A stretch of 64,000 nt of DNA, from the NCBI RefSeq assembly GCF_018327705.1, contig NZ_BNEM01000001.1, positions 1,054,001 through 1,118,000 on the forward strand. The letters are read 5' to 3'. Made by a program: the position numbers and the translations under genes. The first letter of the stretch is position 1; each line of letters starts with the position of its first letter. The notes below the pieces were generated by a model, which was not told the origin of the DNA, ran no database searches, and was given only the letters and a program-made list of their open reading frames with translations. This DNA is from Catellatospora sp. TT07R-123 (GTDB lineage Bacteria > Actinomycetota > Actinomycetes > Mycobacteriales > Micromonosporaceae). Shown one piece after another: positions 48,487-59,300 of the stretch.

Positions 48487-50223
48487 ATGGCACGCACGGT
48501 GGCCGATCTGATGGTCGCGACGTTGAAGGCGTCCGGGGTGCGCCGGGTGTACGGGGTGCCCGGCGACTCGCTGAACGGGCTGACCGACGCGCTGCGCCGC
48601 GACGGCACGGTCAGCTGGCAGCTGATGCGGCACGAGGAGGCGGGCGCGTTCGCCGCGGCCGGGGAGGCGGCGGTCACCGGCGGGCTGGCCGTCTGCGTGG
48701 GCAGCTGCGGTCCCGGCAACCTGCACCTGATCAACGGGCTGTTCGACGCCAACCGCAGCCGGGTCCCGGTGCTGGCGGTGGCCGCGCAGATCCCCCGCGA
48801 CGAGATCGGCTCCGGGTACTTCCAGGAGACCCACCCGCACGAGCTGTTCCGCGAGTGCTCGGTCTACGCCGAGCTGGTGAGCGTTCCCAGCCAGCTGCCG
48901 CGCACGCTGGAGATCGCGATGCGCACGGCGCTGGCGCGCAGCGGCGTCGCCGTGATCGTGGTGCCGGGCGAGGTGTTCCTCGCCGACGCGCCGTCCGGTG
49001 CCGCGCCGGTGGCGGTGCGGGCGGTGACCCCGATCGTACGGCCGGACGAGGCGTCGCTGGCCACGGCGGCGCAGGTGCTGAACGCGGCCGAGCGGGTGAC
49101 CATCCTCGCCGGGGCGGGCTGCGCCGGGGCGCACGGGCAGCTGCTCGACGTCGCCGAGGCGTTGCAGGCCCCGGTCGTGCACGCGATGCGCGGCAAGGAG
49201 TTCGTCGAGTACGACAACCCGTACGACGTCGGCATGACGGGGCTGATCGGGTTCAGTTCGGGCTACCGCGCGATGGAGCACTGCGACGCGCTGCTGATGC
49301 TGGGCACCGACTTCCCGTACCGGCAGTTCTATCCCGAGGGGGTGCCGGTGGTGCAGGTCGACGTGCGCGGCGAGCAGATCGGGCGCCGTACGCGGGTGGA
49401 CGTGCCGCTGGTGGGGACCGTCCGCGACACCGTCGACGCGCTGATGCCGTACCTGGTCACCAAGAAGCAGTCGGCGCACCTGCACCAGATGCTCGACCAC
49501 TACGGGCGGGCCCGCCGCCGCCTGGACAAGCTCACCCAGAGCGGCGCCGCCGACTCGCCGCTGCACCCGCAGTACGTCGCCGCGATGATCAACAAGATCG
49601 CGGCCGAGGACGCGGTGTTCACCGCCGACGTGGGCACGCCCTGCATCTGGGCCGCCCGCTACCTGCGGATGAACGGGCGGCGGCGGCTGATCGGCTCGTT
49701 CAACCACGGGTCGATGGCCAACGCGCTGCCGCAGGCCATCGGGGTGCAGGCCGCCCAGCCCGGTCGCCAGGTGGTGACGCTGTCGGGCGACGGCGGCCTG
49801 GCGATGCTGCTCGGCGAGCTGATCACGCTGCACCAGCAGCGGCTGCCGGTGAAGGTGGTGGTCTTCGACAACGGCGCGCTGTCGTTCGTGGAGCTGGAGA
49901 TGAAGGCCGCCGGGATCGTCACGTACGCCACCGGGCTCGACAACCCCGACTTCGCGCAGGTGGCCAAGGCGATCGGCCTGTTCGGCGTACGAGTCGACAC
50001 TGCCGGCGAGCTGGGGGACGCGCTGCGTGCGGCGTTCGCGCACGACGGTCCCGCCCTGGTCGACGTCCGCACCGCCCGGCAGGAGCTGTCCCTGCCGCCG
50101 AAGGTCACGCTGGCGCAGCTCAAGGGCTTCACCCTGTACGCCACCAGGACCATCCTGTCCGGCAACGCCGAGGAGATCGTGGAACTGGCCAAGACCAACC
50201 TGCGCGACCTCACCGGGGAGTGA
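48487..50223 (+). CDS. poxB: Pyruvate dehydrogenase (quinone) / pyruvate oxidase
   Basis: A 578-aa thiamine diphosphate flavoenzyme that oxidises pyruvate to acetate and CO2 and passes electrons to quinone. The PYR domain (~1-180) has GVRRVYGVPGDSLNGLTDAL and the catalytic Glu in MRHEEAGAFAAAG; the FAD-binding middle domain follows; the PP domain (~375-550) has the TPP motif SGDGGLAMLLGELITLHQQR and a downstream Asn in FDNGAL. The C-terminal AEEIVELAKTNLRDLTGE is the amphipathic membrane-binding helix of PoxB. ATG 48487 is directly before ARTVADLMVATL. It could work under carbon overflow or in stationary phase. A perfect terminator follows. Confidence 0.92.
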   Translation: MARTVADLMVATLKASGVRRVYGVPGDSLNGLTDALRRDGTVSWQLMRHEEAGAFAAAGEAAVTGGLAVCVGSCGPGNLHLINGLFDANRSRVPVLAVAAQIPRDEIGSGYFQETHPHELFRECSVYAELVSVPSQLPRTLEIAMRTALARSGVAVIVVPGEVFLADAPSGAAPVAVRAVTPIVRPDEASLATAAQVLNAAERVTILAGAGCAGAHGQLLDVAEALQAPVVHAMRGKEFVEYDNPYDVGMTGLIGFSSGYRAMEHCDALLMLGTDFPYRQFYPEGVPVVQVDVRGEQIGRRTRVDVPLVGTVRDTVDALMPYLVTKKQSAHLHQMLDHYGRARRRLDKLTQSGAADSPLHPQYVAAMINKIAAEDAVFTADVGTPCIWAARYLRMNGRRRLIGSFNHGSMANALPQAIGVQAAQPGRQVVTLSGDGGLAMLLGELITLHQQRLPVKVVVFDNGALSFVELEMKAAGIVTYATGLDNPDFAQVAKAIGLFGVRVDTAGELGDALRAAFAHDGPALVDVRTARQELSLPPKVTLAQLKGFTLYATRTILSGNAEEIVELAKTNLRDLTGE

Positions 50224-50257
50224 TCCGTGGCGGGCCCGCCGGCGGGCCCGCCACGGA
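50224..50257. terminator. Perfect 34-bp palindromic bidirectional terminator
   Basis: TCCGTGGCGGGCCCGCC and its exact reverse complement abut with no loop directly after the poxB stop and just before the stop (50263) of the giant-gene operon. It ends both transcripts. Confidence 0.88.
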
Positions 50258-50262
50258 ACGGT

Positions 50263-51975
50263 CTACGAGCCGGTGTTCGCGCGCGACAGCACGTCGTGGC
50301 GCAGCCCGCTGGACGCCTCGCCGCGACCGGTCTGCTTGCGCCGCGACAGCCACAGGTGGGTGGAGCCGTCGCTCCACCGGGCCAGCTGCCAGGCGCGGGT
50401 GATCCGGGCGCCCTCGCGCGGCACCTCCTGGGCCGCGATCCACGGCGCCGCCGCGAGCAGCTCCCCCAGCGGCGGGATCGGCTCCCCGGTGCCCGGCCGG
50501 GTCAGCGCGTCGCGGCGCAGCCGCAGCCCGTCGGCGTCGGCCTGCGGGATCAGCGGGATCCAGTGCTCGGGCGGCTGCCCGGTCCGCAGCCGGTAGTCGA
50601 AGTCGACCCCGCTCGGGACGACGGGGGCGGCCGGGTCCCCGGCCGCGCGCAGCTGGGCCAGGTACTGCTCGTGCCGGTCGGCCGGGCGCCCGGTCGCGCT
50701 CTGCACCAGCCGCTCCACCGCCCAGGCCACGTTGGCGGCCTCGTCGCGCAGCAGCACGACCTCCTCGACCGGGTCGCCGTCGAGGCTGTGCGGCAGCGTC
50801 GGCGGCAGCACGAACAGGGCCTGGTCGGCACCGGCGGCGCGCAGCCGGTACATGTCCCAGTCGCCGTGGGCCGACGGCCCGATCAGCGTGCTCACCCCGA
50901 ACGTGTCGGTCACCACCAGCGACGTCACCTTCGCGACGGTGCCGACCGGCAGCTCGACCGGGATGACGAACCAGTCGTCGGAGTAGAGGATCGCGAACTC
51001 GGCCAGCAGCATCCGCCCGAGGTCGGTCCGGCCCGCCTCGACGCCGCCGAGGTAGACGCGGGCGTCCTCGAACTCCCAGAACCGGCCGGCGGGCATGCCC
51101 GGGTAGCGGACCTGGGTCGGCAGCCCCGTGTGGACGATCTCCCGGCCGGGATCGGGCGCGTAGACCCAGGTGCCGTCGGTGGCGACGTCGAGGTCGTACC
51201 AGTCCAGCGTGCCGCCCGGGTATTCGGCCGCGACCAGGTTCACCTGGTCGTTGCCCGGCCCGATCCGCGCGCCCACCCCGAAGGCGTGCTCCATCCGGGT
51301 CGGCACCCACGCCTGCCCGCCGAGGCCGGGACGGTCCGCGAACGACGTCCACCACGCCAGGTATTCGGTGACCGCGGCTAGCACCGCCGGCCGGTCGGCC
51401 GCCGCCACCGCCGGGGTCGCCGGCAGCACCGCCTGCCCGGCGGGCGAGGTGCAGGCGGCGGCCAGGGTCTGCCCGTCGGCCAGGCGCCCGGCCAGCACCG
51501 CCAGCAGGGCGGCGCTGTCGGCGTGAGCGGGGGCGCCCGGCACCGCGGCGGGCAGCTTGTACGCGTCGACGAACGCCTGCCGGTACGCACCGGCCCCATG
51601 CTTGGCCAGCAGCCGGGCGAACCGGCGCCCGCCGTCGGCGCGCAGGCTGAGGTCGACCGCCCCGGCCGGTTCCCGCTCCACCAGCACCTCCAGCGGCATC
51701 GCCTGCTGGGCGTAGCGCTCCGCCCGGTCGGTGTCGCCGTCGATGCCCTTGCCCTGGTAGCCGGACATGGTCCCGGCGTGCATGCGCATCCGCGCCGACG
51801 CCGGGGAGCCGCCGTCGCTGCCGGTGAACTCGCCGAACTGCCACTGCCGGGCCAGCAGCCAGGCCGGGTCGGCGATCCGGGCGGCCGCGCCGAGGCGCTC
51901 GTCGGCCGCCGCGTGCTGCGGTTCCAGCCGCGTCCAGGTGGTCGCCGACGGGGTCGGCTGCTCGGGGGTGGTCAT
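50263..51975 (-). CDS. Uncharacterised 570-aa protein, last gene of the giant operon
   Basis: A 570-aa soluble protein. The N-terminus WTRLEPQHAAADERLGAAAR, then IADPAWLLARQWQFGEFTG and GGSPASARMRMH, matches an uncharacterised family I recall from several phyla (RLEPRPR ... DPLWLLTRQWQxGEF). The rest is rich in Trp and beta-turns (AEYPGGTLDWYDLDVATDGT, DDWFVIPVELPVGTVAKV) and ends with ARITRAWQLARWSDGSTHLW. No signal peptide, membrane segment, Cys clusters or enzyme motif. Its ATG overlaps the preceding gene's stop by 4 nt. A structural or assembly role is inferred from the operon only. Confidence 0.85.
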   Translation of the reverse strand: MTTPEQPTPSATTWTRLEPQHAAADERLGAAARIADPAWLLARQWQFGEFTGSDGGSPASARMRMHAGTMSGYQGKGIDGDTDRAERYAQQAMPLEVLVEREPAGAVDLSLRADGGRRFARLLAKHGAGAYRQAFVDAYKLPAAVPGAPAHADSAALLAVLAGRLADGQTLAAACTSPAGQAVLPATPAVAAADRPAVLAAVTEYLAWWTSFADRPGLGGQAWVPTRMEHAFGVGARIGPGNDQVNLVAAEYPGGTLDWYDLDVATDGTWVYAPDPGREIVHTGLPTQVRYPGMPAGRFWEFEDARVYLGGVEAGRTDLGRMLLAEFAILYSDDWFVIPVELPVGTVAKVTSLVVTDTFGVSTLIGPSAHGDWDMYRLRAAGADQALFVLPPTLPHSLDGDPVEEVVLLRDEAANVAWAVERLVQSATGRPADRHEQYLAQLRAAGDPAAPVVPSGVDFDYRLRTGQPPEHWIPLIPQADADGLRLRRDALTRPGTGEPIPPLGELLAAAPWIAAQEVPREGARITRAWQLARWSDGSTHLWLSRRKQTGRGEASSGLRHDVLSRANTGS

Positions 51976-54900
51976 CGGGTTGCTCCTTCGAGTCCGGCCG
52001 CGCCGGTCAGGTCGGTCGAGACGGTCGCGCCCGCGTCGTTGAGGCCCAGGTAGACCGCGGGCAGGAAGTGGCCGTACTGGTCGAGGGTCGGCAGGGTCAC
52101 CGCACGGGCACGGGCCAGGTCGAACGCCTCGGCGACGGTGTCGCGCAGCTGCTCGGCGGTCCACCGGCCGTCGGCCGCGGGCGGCACCGCCAGCAGCACC
52201 GCCTGCGGCGCCCGCGAGTTCGGGGCGTCGTAGTGGAACGTGAGCCCGGCGACCTCGGACTCGCCGGGCACCATCTCCGTCCACTCGTCGAACACCAGCC
52301 CGGCCAGGGACGCGGCCGCGTCGACGGGCCGGATCACGTGCACGGCCAGCGCCGTACGCCCGGTCGCGGGTGCGCCCGGCAGGGCCGCCCACTTCTCGCC
52401 GTCGCGGTAGGGCAGCTGGGCGACGACCAGGTCGGTGGAGACGGCCGCGCCGGTCGCCTCGGCCAGCCCGAACACCGACTGGAGCCGGGCCGGTGCCCTG
52501 CGGACCCGGGCCAGCCGGTCCAGCCAGGTCCCCGGGGCGAGCACGTCGCCGCCGGTCAGCGCCGCCGAGTGGGCGAACAGGTCGCGCAGGCCCGCCTGGT
52601 CGGTGACCCGGAACGTCGGCGCCACCGGGAAGTCCTGGCCGAGCAGGCTGCGCAGCCGGGCGGTGTGGTGCTCGATCCGCTGCTCGTCGGTGGCGGTGGC
52701 GTCGGTGAACGCCGCCCGCAGCCGGGCCTCCTCGGCCAGGCGCCGGTCCACTTCGGCCAGCACGCCGCGGGCCTTGGTGCGCAGCTCGTCGCGCCACGCG
52801 TCGGTCCACGCGTGGCCGGTCTGCGGGTAGGCGCCGGGCAGGCCCCGGAACGCCAACGTCACCAGGTGGCCGCCCATGCCGCCGATGTCGCCGGCCTCGA
52901 CCGCGGTGGCCAGCAGGCTCCGGGTCTGGGTGAACCCGACCAGGGTCGCGGTGACGCGGTTGGCCATGTCGGCCACGCCCCACTGGACCTGCCGGGTGCC
53001 ACCGGGACCGGCCAGGTCCTCGGCCCGCACCGGCCGCGCCCCGGCCAGGGTCGCCCGGACGGCGCCGACGAGCTGGAGGAACTCCTCGACGCTGAGGGTC
53101 TGCGCGGTCCAGCCGGGCTGCCAGCCGAAGTCGGGCTCCGGCATGATCTCGTCGGGCACCGTCGGCGGGCGCAGCAGCCGCAGCCGGTCGATGAAGCGCT
53201 GCTTCAGCTCGTACAGGCCGCCGGAGCGGTCCTCGCCGACCAGCGCGATCAGGTCCAGCGGCGAGATCGCCAGCTGGTCCAGGGTGGTCTCGCCGGTGAA
53301 CAGGACCGCGCCGTCGGCGCCGTGCCAGACGCCCTTGCAGCGCACCCGCGCCGGGTCGCCGAGCAGGCGCCCGGCCCACCCGTTGACCGTCGGCTCGATG
53401 TCGGCGCGCAGCTGGCGGCCGTCGGTCGGCCACACCTTGTGATCGGCGGCGATGTCGACGGTGCCGAGGAACATCAGCCGGTGGGTGTGCACGGCCCCGC
53501 TGCGCGGGGTGCGTACGACGTCGAGCTCCGGCGGCGGCGTCTCGCCCTTGGCCAGGGCGTCCAGGACGGCACCGGCCCGGGTCGGGTTGCCCGCCGCCAG
53601 GTGGTGCACGCCTTCGGCCAGGGTCGCGTCGGCCAGCGCGTCGAGGGCGTCGGCGGCCGACTCCAGGGCGGCCAGGCAGGCGTCGTACACCGGGGTGCCC
53701 TTGGCGGGCAGCTTCACGGTCGGCTGCGCCGGGTCGGGGGCACTGCCCCACGGGATCGTCCCGGCGTGCAGGCGGCGGACCAGCTCGACCCCGTCGGCGA
53801 CGGCTCCGGCGAGGCTGCCGGGCCGGGTCACCTCGGTCGCGGTGCCGTCGGCGGTGAGGACCTGGGCCGTGTACGGCGCCAGCACCCGGAACGGCAGGAT
53901 CATCGCCGGTGCGCCCGCGGTGCCGCCCTCGGTCAGCGCCCGCTCGAACCGGTACCCGATCAGGCTGGACAGCGGCTGACCGGCGCTGATGCCCTCGGTC
54001 AGGTGCTGCACCAGGCGGACCCGGTCGGCGTTGAGGTTGACCGCGACCGCACCGGGCCGCCCGGCCCGCCCGCCTCGGGCCACGTAGCCCGCGTGCAGGA
54101 TCGCCGCGGTCGTGGCGTGCTGGAGCGACGGGGCCAGCACGTGCCCGGCGTTGGCCGCGTCGGTGTACAGCGGGCCCGCCTCGTTCGGCGGCAGGGTCGC
54201 GACCTCGGTCAGCTTCGCCGGGCCGACGTTGCTGAGCCAGCCGAACCCGCCGACGGCCAGCCCGCCGGGCTGCCGGGTGCGCACGTGCGCCAGCCGCCGG
54301 TTCGCGAACGACCCGACCCAGGCGTCGATGCGGTGCGCGGCCAGGTCCAGCCCGCCGCGCACCAGTCCGTCGAGCGCGTCGGCGGGCAGGTGGCCCTTGG
54401 TGATCTCGTCGGCCAGGTGCCGGGTGCGGGTGGTGAACTCGCGCAGGTCGGCCACGTTCGGGTCGGTGGCGGGCGCACCGGTCAGGTACTGCTCGACCGT
54501 CTGCCCGGGGTGGCCCGGTGCCTGCTGGGCCAGGCCGCGCCACAGCGTCAGCGTCGGCGGGGCGAGCGGGTCGACGTCGACCAGCTCCTTCTCCAGCAGC
54601 GCGCGGCTGCCGCCGTACGCGGCCACGGCGGCGTTCCACCATTCCAGCAGCGCCGAGTGGCGGGCCAGCCGGTACAGCAGCGGGGTCTGCCCCCGCTCCC
54701 GGGCCGCTTTGAGCCGCGCCGGGGTCATGTCCAGCAGCTCGGCCAGGTAGGTGGCCGGGTCGGCGCCGGTCAGGGCACCGGGCACCGCGTAGGACTCGCC
54801 CGCGAACACCGCGCCGGTGTGGCGCTGGTCGACGGGCAGGCCCAGCGCGGTCAGCACCTCGTTGGCCTGCTGGCGCGGCGCCTGCCGCCACGCGGAGTCG

Positions 54901-56327
54901 AAGTCCAGCCGCAGGAACCGCCACAGGTCCCCGACGTACTCCGGGCCCAGCGCGCTGCGGCCCACGTAGTCGACGGCCTGCGGCTGGGTGGCCAGCAGCC
55001 GGTGGTAGCGGTCGACGGGGTCGACGCCGGGCTGGCCCTCCCACCGCTTGACGACCGTGGCCTTCCAGCTCGCCTCGGTGAACGTGGGCAGGACCTGCCG
55101 CATGGTGCGGACCATGGTGGTGTGCGCGGCGGTGCCGCCCTCGCGGTCGGCCCAGTGCTTGAGCGACATCACCGGCAGCACACCGTACGGCTGGTCGCCC
55201 ACGCGCAGCGTCGGCAGCGCCCCGCCCGCCCGGACGAAGTCGATGAAGTGGCGCCGCACCTGCCGGACGCTGGGCTGGTCGATCCCGTCGAGCACGTGCA
55301 GCAGGAAGTAGCCCCACGTCGACGGCCACAGCAGCGCGTTCGCGTCGGCCTGGAGGTCGGTCCGGCGGCTGGCCGGGTCGCGGCCGAGCACCGCCGCCGC
55401 GGCGGCGTCGAAGCCCAGCGCCGCGGCCAGCTGCCCGCCGACCGCCTCGCCCGGCACCGCCGCCGGCGCGGTACGCGTGCCGTCGGCCAGCCGGTACCGC
55501 TCGCTGACCTGCTCGGATCGCGCGTCCAGCCCGGAGCGGGCCAGCTCGGTGTTGTTGGTGGGCGTGCCGGGGTCGGCGAACCCGAGCCCGTCGGTGTAGT
55601 GGTGCGCCTCCAGCAGCCCGGCCAGGCGGCCCGCGCCGGTGACGGTCTGGCCCTCCTCGTCCACCCCGTACACGATCAGCCGGGTCAGGGTCATGCCGAT
55701 GTTGGCGTCCTCGGCCCGGGTGATGGTGATCGCCATCCCGGCCTCGACGGCCGCCTGGTAGTCGACCATCCAGCGCATGCCGGGCGTGACCAGCGCCTGC
55801 TCGTCGGAGTCGGCGGCGTCGGCGAGCGCCCGCGGGTCCGGGCCGACCGCGAGGTCGCGGGCGATGTCCTTGCCCGCGACGTCGAAGTGCAGCGTCGACT
55901 GGCCCGGACTCCACTCGCGGTAGCCGGCCACCCGCCACCGCGTCGGCAGCAGCCGGGCCAGCGGGGCCCGGTTCCAGGTGCCGGTCGCCGGGGTCCCGGC
56001 CGGGGCGCCGTTGCGGGTGCGACGAGCGATCCAGGCGGCGCGCTCGATGCCGTACTCGGCGGTCAGCGCCTGCCAGGCGCCGAGCAGCCGGTCGGTGTCG
56101 GTGCCCGCCGCGGTCACCTCGGCCCAGTAGCGCACCCCGTGGTCGGTCTCGGCCGCGGTCAGGTCGGTCTCGTGCGTGTCGACGTGCAGCACGTCGGGGT
56201 AGATCCGGATCAGCAGCTTGCCGTCGTGGTAGCGGGTCTCCAGCCGCACCGGCAGCAGCGCGATCGGGACGTCGGCGGGCAGCGCCAGCGGCGGCGCGGC
56301 GGCGGTCGGGGTGGCGGGGGCGGTCAC
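51972..56327 (-). CDS. Uncharacterised 1451-aa protein
   Basis: A 1451-aa soluble protein. GTG 56327 overlaps the previous stop (GTGA). The start, ADVPIALLPVRLETRYHDGK followed by LLIRIYPDVLHVDTHETDL, matches a conserved uncharacterised N-terminal domain. Further recognisable blocks are ALPTLRVGDQPYGVLPVMSL (~residue 340), ILPFRVLAPYTAQVL (~800) and HTHRLMFLGTVDIAADHKVW (~945). A helix-rich segment at ~1135-1210 (RVTATLVGFTQTRSLLATAV to RRLAEEARLRAAF) could be a coiled coil. The end (LDQYGHFLPAVYLGLNDAGA) is a likely strand pair. No signal, membrane segment or catalytic motif was seen. Confidence 0.85.
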   Translation of the reverse strand: MTAPATPTAAAPPLALPADVPIALLPVRLETRYHDGKLLIRIYPDVLHVDTHETDLTAAETDHGVRYWAEVTAAGTDTDRLLGAWQALTAEYGIERAAWIARRTRNGAPAGTPATGTWNRAPLARLLPTRWRVAGYREWSPGQSTLHFDVAGKDIARDLAVGPDPRALADAADSDEQALVTPGMRWMVDYQAAVEAGMAITITRAEDANIGMTLTRLIVYGVDEEGQTVTGAGRLAGLLEAHHYTDGLGFADPGTPTNNTELARSGLDARSEQVSERYRLADGTRTAPAAVPGEAVGGQLAAALGFDAAAAAVLGRDPASRRTDLQADANALLWPSTWGYFLLHVLDGIDQPSVRQVRRHFIDFVRAGGALPTLRVGDQPYGVLPVMSLKHWADREGGTAAHTTMVRTMRQVLPTFTEASWKATVVKRWEGQPGVDPVDRYHRLLATQPQAVDYVGRSALGPEYVGDLWRFLRLDFDSAWRQAPRQQANEVLTALGLPVDQRHTGAVFAGESYAVPGALTGADPATYLAELLDMTPARLKAARERGQTPLLYRLARHSALLEWWNAAVAAYGGSRALLEKELVDVDPLAPPTLTLWRGLAQQAPGHPGQTVEQYLTGAPATDPNVADLREFTTRTRHLADEITKGHLPADALDGLVRGGLDLAAHRIDAWVGSFANRRLAHVRTRQPGGLAVGGFGWLSNVGPAKLTEVATLPPNEAGPLYTDAANAGHVLAPSLQHATTAAILHAGYVARGGRAGRPGAVAVNLNADRVRLVQHLTEGISAGQPLSSLIGYRFERALTEGGTAGAPAMILPFRVLAPYTAQVLTADGTATEVTRPGSLAGAVADGVELVRRLHAGTIPWGSAPDPAQPTVKLPAKGTPVYDACLAALESAADALDALADATLAEGVHHLAAGNPTRAGAVLDALAKGETPPPELDVVRTPRSGAVHTHRLMFLGTVDIAADHKVWPTDGRQLRADIEPTVNGWAGRLLGDPARVRCKGVWHGADGAVLFTGETTLDQLAISPLDLIALVGEDRSGGLYELKQRFIDRLRLLRPPTVPDEIMPEPDFGWQPGWTAQTLSVEEFLQLVGAVRATLAGARPVRAEDLAGPGGTRQVQWGVADMANRVTATLVGFTQTRSLLATAVEAGDIGGMGGHLVTLAFRGLPGAYPQTGHAWTDAWRDELRTKARGVLAEVDRRLAEEARLRAAFTDATATDEQRIEHHTARLRSLLGQDFPVAPTFRVTDQAGLRDLFAHSAALTGGDVLAPGTWLDRLARVRRAPARLQSVFGLAEATGAAVSTDLVVAQLPYRDGEKWAALPGAPATGRTALAVHVIRPVDAAASLAGLVFDEWTEMVPGESEVAGLTFHYDAPNSRAPQAVLLAVPPAADGRWTAEQLRDTVAEAFDLARARAVTLPTLDQYGHFLPAVYLGLNDAGATVSTDLTGAAGLEGATR

Positions 56328-59300
56328 TTCTCGGCTCCAGGCGTGAGGGCGGCGGTCGTCGGATCGATCAGGTCGGAGGCGTGTACGGCGACCCGGAACG
56401 GCATGCGCAGCAGCGACGCCGCCGTGTGCGCGCCCGCCTGGGTCCAGTCGGAGGTCCCGGCGAAGCGGGGTTCGGTCGGCGGTTCGGCGAAGATGAAGAA
56501 CCAGCCCGGCTGGGTGCTGTCGCCGCGCACCCTGCCCGACGCGATGTTGAAGCTGAACAGCGTCACGTCGGCCCCGGCCCGGCCGGTGAAGACCGGCAGC
56601 TGCACCGCGGTGTCGTCGGGGCGGCGGCCCTGCGCGGTCGTGATCGCGGGCGCGGCCTGGACGACCACGTCCGGGTACCGGCGCAGCAGCTCGCCGCGGA
56701 CCAGCAGGATGACGCTGTCGGTGGCGGCCGGGCCGACCACCTTCGCGCCGAGCCCGCCGGTGGTGCCCCAGGTCGCGATGTCGGTGATGTCGCCGGGCGC
56801 GGCCGCCGGGTCGGCCGCCGAGGCGTCGAAGAACCGGCGGAACCAGGTGGCCCGCCCGCCCGACGGGAAGCCGCGCCACAGCAGCTCCCGCCCGAACTCG
56901 TGGTTGAGTCCGGCGAGATAGGCCGCGATCAGCGGGCCGTTGCCGGCCATCAGCGCGACGCTGTCGTCGGGCAGCCCGTCGGCACCCGGGAAGACCAGGT
57001 CGGGGAACAGCTCGCGCAGCGGTTCGGCCATCGCCTGGGCGAAGTCGGGTTCGTACAGGCGGGGGCGCAGCGGGTCGGGGGTGCCGGTCGCGGCCAGCGA
57101 CGTCTTCGAGGTCGGCAGGGGGCCGATCCGGTCGGCGACGGCCGCCGGGATCGTCGCGGCCGGGTTCACCGAGTCGCTGACGTACGCCGCGACGCTGCCG
57201 ATCTCGTACGCGGCCCGCATCGGCGGGTCGACGCCCCGGGTCGCGTCGCGGATCAGCAGCCTCTGGTGCGCCTCGGCGATCCGCTGGAACGTGTCGCCGA
57301 TGCCCTTGACCCGGCCCAGCCGCTGGTTGTCCAGGTCGCCGAAGAACACCGCCACGGTCGAGTCCGGGGCCAGCGAGGTGATCGGCAGGTCGATCGGCGC
57401 CTCCCAGTGCTCGACCGTCCCGTCGGGGTGCAGCCCGAACCCGATGCGCTGGCGGTGCACCCGCCGCGCCGGGCCGGTGGCCTGCCGCTCGTCGAAGGTC
57501 AGGTGCACCACCAGCTCGGGGTCGCCGTCGCCGTCGAGATCGGTCACCGACAGGCTGAGCTGCCCGCTGGTGGTGTCGTCGTCGACGCGGTCGCCGAGGG
57601 TGAGCGAGCGCTTGTCGGTCCAGCTCTCCTGCGCGGTGCCGAAGTTGCGGCCGACGACCCAGTCGATCTCCCAGATCGGCTTGACGATCGGGCCGCCGGG
57701 GCCCTGCTCCGACGAGTACGTGGCGTTGAGGAACGCCACGGCCACGTCGGTGGGCTCGGCGTAGGGCTGCCCGGCCCGCACCGTGATCGGGATCAGGTCG
57801 GCGGCCAGATCGGACGGGACGTACCCGGTGAAGACCCGGATGTTGCGCTGCGGGCGCAGCACGGCCCGGGTGTCGAGCTGGTAGCTGCACGTGCTGATCG
57901 CCCCGGCGCCGTCCGGGTCGGCGCCGCTCCACAGCAGCACGAGCTCGGCGGCGGTGTCGGGCTGCCCGGCGCGGCGGCGCAGCGTCACGTCGGCGCCGTA
58001 CAGGCCGCGGCTGCGGAAGAACGGCAGCACCGTGTACGGCGTCGGGGCGGGCGTCCCGCTGTCGTCGAACGGCATGGCGCGGATGCACGGGTCCCAGGTG
58101 TCCATCGAGACCCCGGGCCGGACGCCGAGCAGCATCGTCACCGGCCGGGTGCGTTCGATCCGGTGCACCACGCCGCCGACGAGCTTGACCGCGGGCAGCG
58201 CGGTGTCCGCCGGAACAGGGAACGGGAAGCTCTGCTGTCGCGCCCGCCCGTCGAAGTCGACCGTGCGCAGCAGCGTCGCCGTGACCTGGCTGTGCGCGGC
58301 GTTCTCCTGCATCACCACCAGGTCCGTCAGGTACCCCAGCGGGCCGGGGGTGACCAGCGGCAGCGCGGAGGCGTACGGGTCGGTCCACCACTTCGGGGCG
58401 GCCGCGGCCACCTCGGCGGTGATGTCGCGGTAGCGGGCGGCACCGCCGGTGTACCGGTCGAGCACGCCCGCGTCCGAGCTGGCCTGCACCGGCGGCGCGG
58501 GCACGATCGTGCCCGCCGCGGCCGGGCTCAGTCCCGAGGCCAGCGGCGACAGCGGGGTGGCACCGGCGGCACGGGCCGTGGGGCCGGTCGGGCGGACCAC
58601 CCGCTGCACGTCGGCCGAGGCGATGGCGGCGGTCGACTCGTGTGTGTCCACCTGCGCCGCCACGGTGCCCTGCGCGCTGGGGATGCGGCCCAGCGCCCGC
58701 GCGGTGCGCGCCACGACCGTGTCGGCCCGTTCGGCGGCGGCGGCGAGCTGGGCCGCACCGTCGGCGGCGAGCCCGGCCGCCGAAGCGGTGCCGGCCGGGG
58801 TGAAGTAGCGGCGGTGCAGGCTCTCGCTGACCGCGCGGCCGACCTGGCCCTGGTGCAGCTCCCGGTTGACCTCGGCGAGCTCGGCGGCCTGCTGCCAGGC
58901 TGCCGACATCAGCGGCTCCTGGTGGATGCGGATCACCTCGGCGCCGAGCCCGGCCGCGGCGCGCAGCCGCGGGTCGGTGTTGAGCTGGCGCAGCCACTGC
59001 GGTTCGGTGCCGGTCCAGCCGGATCCGTGTCCGATGTGGGCGCCGAGGTACAGCGGTGCGGTGACGGTGCTGGTCCGGCCGAGGATGGTGGCCATCGCCG
59101 GGGCGAAGCCGGGGGCGATGGGGCCGGTCATGGCCGCACCGGGGGCGGTGAGGGCGGGCAGGGTGTCGGCGATGCCGGGGTCGGCGCCGACGGCCTTGGC
59201 CAGCTCGGGGTCGGCGTCGCGGTAGTACAGCTTCTTCCAGCCGGGGTCGACGACGGCCGGGCGCAGCCGCTTGGCCAGGGCGGTGAAGTCGCCGTCGGCG

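Noticed and set aside
52068-56921. Long rightward open frame (over 1600 codons) opposite the giant genes
   Set aside because: Composition is Arg/Gly/Gln/His/Val-rich without any domain; it is the antisense shadow of GC-rich codons in the leftward operon, whose frames have overlapping starts and stops and conserved blocks.
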